Below are positions 13,686 through 22,899 of a stretch of 64,000 bases of DNA, piece by piece. The translations under genes were made by a program, and so were the position numbers. The stretch covers positions 485,921 through 549,920 of the forward strand of contig VWZW01000833.1 in assembly GCA_013397115.1 (NCBI GenBank), in the 5' to 3' direction. The notes under the pieces were generated by a model. The model had not been told where the DNA came from. It ran no database searches and saw nothing but the letters and a program-made list of their open reading frames with translations. This DNA comes from Edolisoma coerulescens (Eukaryota; Chordata; Aves; Passeriformes; Campephagidae). The first letter of the stretch is position 1. The number at the start of each line of letters is the position of its first letter.

Positions 13686-16600
13686 GTAAGTTCTGCCTGC
13701 GTGCTCCGGGGTCCTGCCCGCCGCCCTGGCTGGGCTTTCCTCTTGGCATGTCCCCCCCCTGTGGATTTGGTTCTGCTCAGCCATGGACCAGCTTTGCCCT
13801 TGTGGGGATGCTCCCACAGCTTGAGCGGGGAAGAGGCTCTGCCAGAGAGCTGGGGGGGGAGGAGCACCCGAACTGCAGCACCCCTTCCCTGGGGTGGGTG
13901 TAACACTGTGAGCTGCAGACCCCTCTCCATGGTCATCGTGGTGGGTGGCTTTGGGACTCCACCTGGGAGGACCAGCTCCAAATCCTGCAGAGGGTCTGGG
14001 ACAGAAGTGCAGGCATGGAAGAGGAGTCTGGAGGATAAATTCATATAGAGAGTAGGGTGAGCACCCAGTGGGGTTTGAGCCCCTTCCCAAGGACTGGGTG
14101 AGTTTTAGTGGGGGAGAGGCTGCAGTTTGGGGTTTGGGGACAGGACTGGCTGCTTTGCTTTGTGGGGTTTGAGACAAAAGCCACAATTTAAACAAGATTT
14201 CAAAAAATTTCATCAAAACCCTACTGCAACTGCTGCTCGCTGCCTCTGCTGTCCTGATGTGCTGAAGAAGTTTTGTGAATGTATTTTATTGGCCTTTCTG
14301 ATCTCTAACTTCCAAATCATCCTTTCTAAGAGCTTTTTGTTCCCTTGTCTTCCAGCTACCAAACGGGAGACACAGCTCAGTGAACGGAGGAGCCAGTAAG
14401 TTGCCTTTCCCAATTGTGTTTCTCCCCCAAACAACTCACCCAGGGTGAGCCCCAGAGCCAGATCCAAGCTGAAATCTGGGTTTATATAAAATAAAATAAT
14501 GACAGGATGGGATCCAAGGCAGTGTGCCCCAGCCCAAGGTGCTGCTGAAGGAGCAATGCCTTTCCAGAGAATAATCCAAAATGAAACTGAAGCTCTGACT
14601 GTGATGTCATTGAGTCATTAACTAGTTGGAAAAAGGTCTGGGAGAAAAGGGCAAGTTCTTATCCTGTTCTGTTGTGCCCTGAGATGAGATAGAAAGGTTG
14701 GTTACTTCATAAAGAAGCCCCTGCCCTTGGCTGGTGCTGCTGGGACCCTGTACCAGAGCAACCACTGACCTGCAGCACAAGAAATGAAGGAAATGCAGTG
14801 TACACACATGCACCACCCCTTATTTCCTTCAGCAACAGACAAACCACAGTAAATGGTATTAAAAAAAAGAAAAGTTGGGTTGTAAGCTTTGTTACAGGAG
14901 CTAACGAGGTGCAACAGGGCTCTGCAAAGGCCTCCAAGGAGCTGGGGTGTTTGTTTCTGTGGGGAAAGGCTCCGGAGTGATCCATTGCAGCCACTGAAGG
15001 CTCCGTCCCCCACGGGCTCTTGCTGAATCGTCCCAACTTCTTGAAACATACTTGGATTAGGTGGCTTGACTTTAGGTTTGTGGTGTTGTGTGCTCTTTTT
15101 AGAGGTGTGGTTTGGGTGTCTTGCAAGAAAAATGGTTTGACTCTATGTTTGGGTTTTTGACACCTCTCCCACCAGCCCTGTGCCATGAATCCCAGCTGGG
15201 TATGGGGCAACCCCAATGAGAAAGGGGGAAAGGGTTCCCAAAATTGGAGTTAATAAGTGCCTGTGTAGAAACACCTGCAGTAGAAAAGGTGTTGAATCCT
15301 CTCAAGCTCTGAGAAGCAGCTCTCCTATTAACTAAAAAGTAAAGAGGTTACTGGGCATAGGTTATCATTGATAACATTATTTTATTCATGTTGATGTTAA
15401 GGGATGATGGGAGGGGCAGAGGCAGCAGTGGAGGTGAAGCAGTGGGGTTTGAAGCCATTTCATGCATGAACATCCATTTTTTTTGTGGGTAAAAAGGCTC
15501 TTCTGGCCTTTGGTTGCTGGAGCATCAGAATGAGAATCCTAAATTATGTTTTCCTCATCCCTGAATCCTTCCCTTAGCTGATGCTGGCTGCTCTACCAGT
15601 GGTCCAAAACCACATCTTGTCTTTAAAGGATCAAAGAAGAATCCAGGAAGATGCTCCCAGCTCATACGGGCCCTGCATGACATGCTGAGCGATGCAGCTT
15701 GGCATGCCGCAGAGCCCAGCATGGTGCTCTCTGCCCTCCACTCACCAAACAGTCAAGTCTCTCATATCTGTTTTCTTTGTCATAAACCCCAAAATTCAGC
15801 TGAGGTTGTACTGCTATTTTTTCCAGGCTTGAAAGCCAGCAGAGATTTGAGGTGATTCGATCCCATACCAGTGAGTATGAGCATTGCATGTGGCTCCTGC
15901 TTTGTGGTGTGGGGGCCCTGCATGCATAGAACAGGGTGAAAGTAATATTCAAAGGGTCACCTTGAAGCCAGGCCATGAAATGACGAGACGTGGATTGTCC
16001 AAGCCACCTTAGATGCTTCTAGGGATGCAAATTCTGAGCTCTAGGAAAAAAATACCCTTTGCATTGAAAATAATTCACTAAAGCGATGTCATTGAAAAGT
16101 GACACCTCAACTACTGGGGCTCTTGGAACCATGCTGTGCACCCTGTGAAAATGAAGGTGTGGGTGATAGGGAGTGACTCATTCATCATCCCCCCCCCACT
16201 GCTTCCTGCGGTAGGTTGGGTTCAGCACTGACCTTTTGAGTTTTGTATCACAACAAGCAGCTGCTGGGTCCATGTGAAATGTGTCTGTCTGCAGATGGCT
16301 CTGCCTTGTCCCAGGACTCTGCTGGGTCCAAGCCCCTTAGCCCCTCTACAAGTCTCTGTTTCATCTCAGCCCAACCAAAGCTCTCGACTGCACTTCACAG
16401 TGTGGAGGGAGAGGAATGGCCCCCGAATCAAGCGGGTTTGGGGGACAGCAGCTGGGATTGTGGCTTCCTCCAGCAAGTGTTTGCGAGCTCTGCAGTCTGC
16501 ACAGACACCAGCTTTTTCTCTAGTTGTTTCCTGTTTTGACCATTTTTGAACATTCAAGGAACAATTTGCAAGCTATTTTAGGATGCATTAGGAAAATGCT

Positions 16601-19600
16601 TGCCAGTCCCAGGGATTCCTCTCTGGTGGATGTTCTGTGCTCTTTGAAATATCTGCTTCTGCCATAATAAACACAATAATTTTGTTGTTGCCAGCTGCAA
16701 CCCGAAGGCTGGAGAAAGTTAAGGAACCTGAAAACTTATCAATAGCAAGGTAGGTAAAAAACCCAAATAAAATCTAGCTCTAGAGCCAAGGTTGGATGAA
16801 GTTCACCCAACATACATGAACATTTGGGATTGCATTCTGGGCCCTATAGATGTGGCTTGGCCTGTATTTAGAATCAAAGAATAGTTTGGGTTGCAAGGGA
16901 CCTTTCAAGGTCATCTAGTCCAACTCCCCAGTGAGGAGCAGGGACATCTTCAACTCGATCAGGTTGCTTCATTTAATGATGGTCAATAGTATGTTTAGAC
17001 TTTTTCTGGATTTTCTTTAGTCTGACTGCATTCTTCTGGCAACTGATTAAATCAAACCCAGGGAAGTGAGCTGTGGCTGTACATAATAGATACACCGTGG
17101 AAAAGAAATGGCCATTATTCACTTATAAGCAGTTTGATGTGATAAATTCCCTTCTCCCCATCACCAAAACTCCCAGAAACTACACAGCCACGATAACTCT
17201 GCTGCAATATTCAAGCATAGTTATTCTCATCTTGGGATTTTACCCCAAATTCTTCATCTGCCCTTGCTCTGTGTGTGCTTGATAACCTTGCAGGGAGGTT
17301 TCATGGATGGTCCTTCTGATGGTGTGTAACTGCTGGTAGGGTTTGCTCAGACCTGGGATTTTAGGTCTTGTTTCTCTCTTTCAGGAAAGCCACCGAAAAG
17401 CTCAGTGCTTCCTGTCACACTGGATATGGTGAGCAGCTTCACAGATACAGTGAATCACAGAATCACAGAACGGTTCGGGTTGGAAGGGACCTTAAAGATC
17501 ATCTCCTTCCAACCCCCTGCCATGGGCAGGGACACCTTCCATTAGACCAGGTTGCTCCAAGCCCCATCCAACCTGGCCTTGAGCCCTTCCAGGGATGGGG
17601 CAGCCACAGCTGCTCTGGGCACCCTGTGCCAGGGCCTCCTCACCCTCACAGAGAAAAATCTCTTCCCAATATCCCATCTAACCCTGTCCTCTGTCAGTGG
17701 GAAGCCATTCCCCCTCGTCCTGCCACTCCCAGCCCTTGTCCAAAGTCCCTCTCCCCTTTAGACACTGGAAGGGGCTTGAAGGTCTCCCCAGAGCCTTCTC
17801 TTTTCCAGGCTGAACAACTCCAGCTTTCCCAGACTGTTTCCAGAGCAGAGGGGCTCCAGTCCTTGGAGCATCTTTGTGCACTCCTCTGGACTTGCTCCAA
17901 CAGGTCCACGTCCGTCTTAATTTGGGTCTATCCTAGGTCTGAGTTTAAAGCCCAGTGCTCATCCTGCTCTGGCTGACCAGTCTTGGTTAGAGCCACAGGC
18001 ACAGATTGTTTAAAATATCACCCCTGGCTGTCCCAGTTCCTGTACCCTGGAGCGTCCAGCTGTCCCAGTTCCTGTACCCTGGAGCGTCCAACATTGCAGC
18101 CATGTCCCCTGACCCCAGAGCTGAGTGGGGGTAGAGCTGCTGGTGCTGAAATACTCGGTATCTCCATTGTCGAACTGCTCCCATCACTCAGCTTGAGTTC
18201 ATGTATAATGTGCCCCTCTCTTGTCCCCAGGGAGCAGGGATGAGTCCAGGTACCAGAATTTCCTGGCAGGTAAATACTGCAGCCACGTCTGGGGGTTTGG
18301 GAAGGAAGGCTGCCGAGGGGGTGGGAGGTCCCAGGGCATGGGAGCTGTCAGGGAGCACACAGGCAGCTGGCACCACAGCTGGCAGAGCTCTGGCTCGGTC
18401 AGTTTAGAGATTGCTTTGTAAGATACACACTGATCTGATTAATGGGCAGAGCGGAGGGGGTCAGATGCTCCCGAGACCCCTGCTGCCTCCCAGAGTAGTG
18501 TGAGCTGACGCTTGCCCTAAGAGGATTATTGGTGCGTGGGGCTGCGCTCTCCTTTCCCAAGCCGGGGAGCATATTCCCCATCTCCCTGCCAACTGGCATG
18601 ATGTGTCCATGAGAAGTGGTGAGACGGGGTTTTCTCAGGACCTGGGGTGGATCAGGGCTACCTCCCCATGCTCCAGCCACCTGGCTCTGCTGTGGATGGG
18701 CTTCGGGGCTGTGCCAGGGCTTTGTGGCTACTGGGGATGTCGGCTGTGGCTGTGCTGGGGGGTTTGTCCAGCTGTACCCAGGGATGGCTGTTCAGGTTGA
18801 TGCCATGGTGGGGTGCTGACAGCAAACGCTTGGTCTTGCAGAGAACTGCCTGCAAGAAGATGCTGCCTATGTGTAAGTACCCTGTGCTGCTGCCAGCACG
18901 GTTGAGTGGAACCATACTGGTCCCAGTGCTGTCCTGGTGCTCCCATAGCTCAGCCTGGGAAGCCTGTACCGGGCAGGAGGAGCTAACAGTGCTGCTCTTC
19001 CCACAGGGAGCCCATATCTCTGGATTACTACTACAACTGCACCAGGTTCTTCGCTCCACCCCGTGGTAGGTGCCCAGGCAAGTGAGGTGGGTTCCTTTGC
19101 ATGGCTGTCCCATGGCTCCACAGGGAGCTCGTGAGACTGTTCTTGCTGAGGTCTGTGCATCACTGTGTATGGCCTGAAGCAAGTGTGGGTCCAGGAGACA
19201 CATTCATTAAAAGGGTGTAGCAGAGCTGTGGGGCTTGAGGGATGTCCAAGCCCCCTCAGTCCATCTGTTGCCTATAAACAGGACAGACCAAAACCATTGG
19301 TGATGGTGCTCCTGTGGGAGTGACCACCTGATTCCACTGCACTGGGATACCCCATCCCTTGGTCACCAAGACTAACCATTTTTTAGCTAATCTACATTTC
19401 ATTGTGGGAAACAGCCGCCTCCTGCAGGTGCTGAAGGATCTTCTCAGGTCACTTATGCTTCCTTAGGTCCTTTGTCACTCCTCTTTTTTCTCTCCATCAG
19501 AGAAAGATGAGGATTCCTATTCCTATGAAAATGTCACTATTGGAGCATCTCAGGGTTCCGATCCAGGTAAGCGTGTGTTGCTATCATGGTTCATGTGTGT

Positions 19601-21314
19601 CACACAAAGTGCAGAGAGGGACAGTGACCTCCTTAGCCAAGAGAAACCTGCTTGTTCACAGCTCAGCTCTTCCTGCCAGCTCTGTGCCATGAAGCTGGAG
19701 CGCAGGGGTGGCTGCACGCACAGAGCAGGCCTGGAGCATTTCCCCTTTCTGCAGGAAAATGCACATGGTGATAACTCCAATCTGATGCCTTTGACTTGGT
19801 GGTTTCTGCAGCAATTCAGGAGCTTTGGGGTCTTCATCTCTAGGTTTTTAGTTTTGTTACAGTCACGCTGATCACGGTTCTAGCTCAGGTTTCTCACCAT
19901 ATCCAGCACAAGAAGGCCGCAGCCAGGAAGCTTCTGGAGGATGACACTGGCCCAGTGTCCCTTTAGGGCTTCCAGCATCAGTCCTGGGATGTTGCAATCA
20001 AAAGAGGAAGTCAGTTTGGTTTCCTTCTGTGAGTTAACACACGCTTTCTGCACTGCACCCAAAGGCTGCCCTGCTCCTGCCTGGCTTTGTGCAGATTAGA
20101 GGAGGCAGGAGCAGCGGGGACCCGTCTGATCCCCATCCATGCCTGCAGATATCCAGGCACGTGGCCAGGGCTGGAAAAATGATGAGCCAGCATCAGCAGA
20201 TCTGTGCCGGCTGGAAACTCAGCCACGTGCACAGCACAGTCAGAGTGCAGTGGTAGGAGGGGGGGTTTCACAAAGGCCCATTTTTAGTCCATTTGCTGTT
20301 CAGTATTGTCCTGTCCAAACTCCTCCTTGTCACAGATGACACTGTAGACTACGAGAACAGCATGGAGATACACACATGGAAACTCCAGCAAAGGCAAGGT
20401 ACGTTCTCAGCTGTTATTTGCTGTTTGGGGATAGGGCTCATGGGCAGACTGCCTGGTGCACTAGGCCAGTATAGACCATGCCAGGGCAACACAGCCATCA
20501 CCCTTGTCTTAATTTTTTCCCCAATTGTCCATGATAAATATCCAAGGCAATGTGCAAATTGCTACACACACCTGTAACTGAATGCTGCTCCATTGGGACG
20601 TGGTATTTCTCATGCTCAAAAGGCCACCATTTGGGTGGCTGTGCAGAAACTGTGACCATGGAATGCTACAGAAGTATGTTGCTTTTCAGGTCTTATATCC
20701 TCTTACATCTGAGGCTGCCCCAGGGCAAGCACAGCTGTGTAATCCCCTGTGACACAGAACTGTGTGCACACACCCAGTGGGTCAGCCCTTGACTCTCCTG
20801 CTGTAATCAGGGGGCCTATTTCTCAAGTTGACCTTTTAACCGCAGTTTAATCAAACGTGTGGCTTCCTGTGAGGCATGGGTGGGAGTTCTGGCCTGGGAG
20901 ATAGTGGGGAGTGTACACATATATATTTAAGAGCTTTGTGTCTCTGGTGTGAAAGTTGCCTAAGCAAACTGATTCCTGTTTGCACACTCTCTAGATTAAA
21001 TCTCTTTTGGCTCTGAAGAGCTGCCCAGGGTGTTTGCAAATTTGCTGTGATCGTTTTGAAGCCTCTTCAATGAGACCTTGACACTGATCTGAGGTTTCTT
21101 AGACCAGGCACAAAAACATGTCAGCACCCAAGGCTAAATATTGGCAGGACACATGGTATGTCAGTGGTCTGTGTGTTTTTATATCAACCCACTCACTGAT
21201 GAGTGCTTCCCATCCTCACCCACAGCCCTGCTGACAGAGAGCCTGGATGATGAGCCAGACTACATCAATGCAGGTCCTGTGTCAGGCCCTGCCCTGCTGT
21301 CAGAGCAAAGGTAG
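13601..21314 (+). CDS. LAT2: LAT2 (linker for activation of T cells family member 2; NTAL/LAB), complete coding region in 11 exons
   Basis: Transmembrane adaptor that, once phosphorylated, recruits GRB2 downstream of B-cell and Fc receptors. Exons: 13601-13685, 14356-14395, 15827-15870, 16695-16749, 17385-17428, 18231-18269, 18842-18872, 19007-19065, 19501-19566, 20336-20398, 21226-21314. All junctions are GT-AG, and the joined frame is open for 615 nt including the stop, giving 204 residues. Residues 1-28 hold a very short N-terminus, a hydrophobic span (about 7-23) and a CLKC palmitoylation motif, as in human CVRC. Five YxN sites follow: Y97, Y121, Y141, Y160 and Y188. As I recall human LAT2 (243 residues) these match its YQN, YYN, YEN, YQN and YVN sites in order; SRYQNF and SYEN are shared blocks. 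The start is the first ATG of the exon, directly before the hydrophobic span. The C-terminal tail after YIN is lineage-specific or could be spliced differently. Confidence 0.92.
14356..14395 (+). CDS. LAT2: LAT2 exon 2 (coding)
   Basis: Forty-base exon between TTCCAG and GTAAGT. It encodes ATKRETQLSERRS, the basic juxtamembrane segment, and continues the frame of the previous exon. Confidence 0.9.
15827..15870 (+). CDS. LAT2: LAT2 exon 3 (coding)
   Basis: Acceptor TTTTTTCCAG, donor GTGAGT. It encodes QLESQQRFEVIRSHT, which aligns with the human LREDQQSF region. Confidence 0.88.
16695..16749 (+). CDS. LAT2: LAT2 exon 4 (coding)
   Basis: Acceptor TTGTTGCCAG, donor GTAGGT. It encodes TATRRLEKVKEPENLSIA. 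Similarity to human is weak here; the assignment rests on splice sites and exact phase. Confidence 0.8.
16871..16968 (-). repeat. CR1 LINE 3' fragment (LAT2 intron)
   Basis: It begins with the inverted CR1 3' end (GAATCAAAGAATAGTTTGGG, then AAGGGACCTTTCAAGGTCATC and a TCCAACTCCC block). The element is on the minus strand and 5'-truncated to about 100 bases. Confidence 0.88.
17385..17428 (+). CDS. LAT2: LAT2 exon 5 (coding)
   Basis: Acceptor CTCTTTCAG, donor GTGAGC. It encodes RKATEKLSASCHTGY, comparable to human TRKDKLLQFYPSLE. A CR1 fragment starts only about 23 bases after the donor. Confidence 0.85.
17452..17928 (-). repeat. CR1 LINE fragment, ~480 bp (LAT2 intron)
   Basis: It starts with the duplicated 3' tail (AATCACAGAATCACAGAA) and continues through GGTTGGAAGGGACCTTAAAG, CCATGGGCAGGGACACCTTC and the upstream CR1 body (CTCTGGACTTGCTCCAACAG). 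Minus-strand element, much longer than most copies here. Its low divergence in the tail suggests a relatively recent copy. Confidence 0.93.
18028..18091 (+). repeat. two-copy 32-bp tandem repeat (LAT2 intron)
   Basis: A unit beginning CTGTCCCAGTTCCTGTACCC at 18028 is repeated from 18060 with no mismatch until its last base or two. It is a minisatellite-like duplication that may vary in copy number. Confidence 0.85.
18231..18269 (+). CDS. LAT2: LAT2 exon 6 (coding, YQNF site)
   Basis: Acceptor CTTGTCCCCAG, donor GTAAAT. It encodes GSRDESRYQNFLA. SRYQNF is shared with human LAT2 and carries the first YxN tyrosine (Y97). Confidence 0.93.
18842..18872 (+). CDS. LAT2: LAT2 exon 7 (31-base micro-exon)
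   Basis: Acceptor GGTCTTGCAG, donor GTAAGT. It encodes ENCLQEDAAY, matching human GSEEAY in position. Confidence 0.9.
19007..19065 (+). CDS. LAT2: LAT2 exon 8 (coding, YYN site)
   Basis: Acceptor CTTCCCACAG, donor GTAGGT. It encodes VEPISLDYYYNCTRFFAPPR, matching human IDPIAMEYYNWGRFSKPP. Confidence 0.93.
19501..19566 (+). CDS. LAT2: LAT2 exon 9 (coding, YENV site)
   Basis: Acceptor TCTCCATCAG, donor GTAAGC. It encodes EKDEDSYSYENVTIGASQ and a few more residues. SYENV is shared with human (ANSYENVLI) and supplies Y141. Confidence 0.94.
20336..20398 (+). CDS. LAT2: LAT2 exon 10 (coding, YENS site)
   Basis: Acceptor CTTGTCACAG, donor GTACGT. It encodes DDTVDYENSMEIHTWKLQQR and Q, matching human SEDYQNSASIHQWRESR. 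It supplies Y160. Confidence 0.94.
21226..21314 (+). CDS. LAT2: LAT2 last coding exon (YINA site, stop TAG)
   Basis: The acceptor CACCCACAG is followed by ALLTESLDDEPDYIN, matching human DEEDGEPDYVNG. Reading on gives AGPVSGPALLSEQR and TAG at 21312-21314. A weak GT occurs right after the alanine codon's following G (GCAG|GTCCTG), so a different spliced tail cannot be excluded. Confidence 0.85.
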
Positions 21315-21385
21315 AAACAGAGTAAATGGTTGATATGTTTATGTAGGGTGGAAGGATTTGGTTTGTGGTGTTTATTTAGGGGTGG

Positions 21386-21966
21386 TGTTGCGGTGGGCGG
21401 ATGGTGGGTGCTGCAACCTTCCAGAAGCGTCTCCAGTACGAAGCTGCTCAGCAGGGCCAACACACTCACACACACGATTGCACACACCGGATAGTTTTTA
21501 GAATCTGAGTCGATGGCAAAGACACAGGAAGGGTCTTCATACAGAGTTCCATGGGACAGGTTTATTCCAGCCACACACGTGAAGCGGTCCAGGGACGAAG
21601 ACAAGAGAGCGTGAGAGTGGGAGGGTCCAGGTTTCTTTATGGGGCCAGTAGGGGCAGAGAGAGAGCATCAGGGACCAATAATCTGAGGGCATGGGGGCGG
21701 TACACAGGCGGGGTTGGGGTATGGGAGCCAATAGGGAAACCCTGGGGAGTGGTGAGGGCAAGGGCCAATGGGGGGAACGGGGAAAGGAGAACCTTCTAGA
21801 TAAGGTAAAAGGGGGAAAGCCAAACGGGCCAACCAGGAAGGGAGAGCAGGGGTACATTAACATAAAGAAGCAAAGCATCCTGGGAGAGGCCTTTTTGGTC
21901 ACCTTAACCAGGAGTGCCACTCAGGGTCCTTCCCTCCAGGGGACCCTCATGGCTCCTCTGTCAACA
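21386..21966 (-). mobile_element. LTR-like element (solo LTR candidate), antisense to LAT2
   Basis: Read on the minus strand the block starts TGTTGACAG and ends CAACA, giving a TGTTG/CAACA inverted terminus. In order it has an inverted repeat near the start (AGGGTCC...GGACCCT), two ATTGGC/ATTGGT CCAAT-type boxes, a CCATAAAG TATA-like box and AATAAA (plus position about 21557). A U5-like GT-rich tail follows. That is the layout of a retroviral U3-R-U5. I see no matching target duplication and no internal retroviral gene, so boundaries are tentative. Confidence 0.5.
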
Positions 21967-22893
21967 GCATCATTGACTTCCACAGGGTGGGAAGATTTGG
22001 TTTATGCCAAAGGGAGTTTGGCTGGTAGCACCAGCACAGCAGCCCACATGGGCAGTGGAGGAGTGGGAGGAGCCCACCCTGTGCTGTGCCACATCTCTGG
22101 CTGATGCCAAGCTGACTAACATGGACCATGGAGACAAATTTGTCCAAGTCGATGTCCCAGCTCCAGTGCTGCTCTCCTCCAACAGAACTCTGAACTGCTC
22201 CGAACAGCTTGAGGCAGTGCTTCTACATGCTGTGGACAGGGACACCCAGAACCCCCCTGCTCTGAGCAGGGATTCCCCCAGCTGAGGCCTGCCTGCTGTG
22301 CTAAGACCACATATCCTGCCCCATTGTCAGCACCAACCTGATGCTGCTGATAAAGAATTACTCAAGGAAGATAAAGTAAAAAAACCTGCAGAGAGCTGCA
22401 GGAAGGTTGCATGACAGAGGGACAGTGAATGACGTGTTGATTAGTGCTGGTCACCCTGCTCCAGGCTGGACTAGGACTCCAGCTGGGAGATGGACTGGGA
22501 CCAGTATCGCTCTCCTTGTTGGGTTTTTACTCTCTTGAGCACCTACAGAGACCTAGTGGGATTGTCCTTATGCCATGTGCCAGCTGCTCTAGTTTTACAG
22601 GGTTTTATATTCCCCAGACTGTAGGCACCAGCAGTGGGTAGACTCCCAAAATCAGACCTTTCTGAATCCACGCAGACTATTTAAGATTTGTCCCCACCAT
22701 GCAAAGCACAGTCATCCTATTCTGCACCCTTATGGCATTTGCTTCTACCACATGTAGCTGGACATGGAAAAACCCAGCCTGAGAAACCTGACCCAGCCAT
22801 ACCTTGCTGCCAGGCATCTCTTTGCCATTATAATGATGCCTCTGTTCTAGCCTTTGCTAGCAGAGTAATATTCTGAAATCTCAATGTCCAACC

Positions 22894-22899
22894 AATAAA
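22894..22899 (+). terminator. LAT2: candidate LAT2 poly(A) signal
   Basis: AATAAA in the stretch downstream of the LAT2 stop on the same strand. The 3' UTR reaching it would cross an antisense LTR-like element. Without transcript data this is only one of several possible ends. Confidence 0.25.

Noticed and set aside
13448..14216. Long minus-strand open frames (198 and 182 codons) over the LAT2 start exon
   Set aside because: They lie opposite a well-supported LAT2 exon and its intron in GC-rich DNA, with no family features and no matching splice structure.
17368..17976. 202-codon plus-strand open frame
   Set aside because: It is LAT2 exon 5 running into the antisense strand of a CR1 element; the reading is an accident of the repeat.
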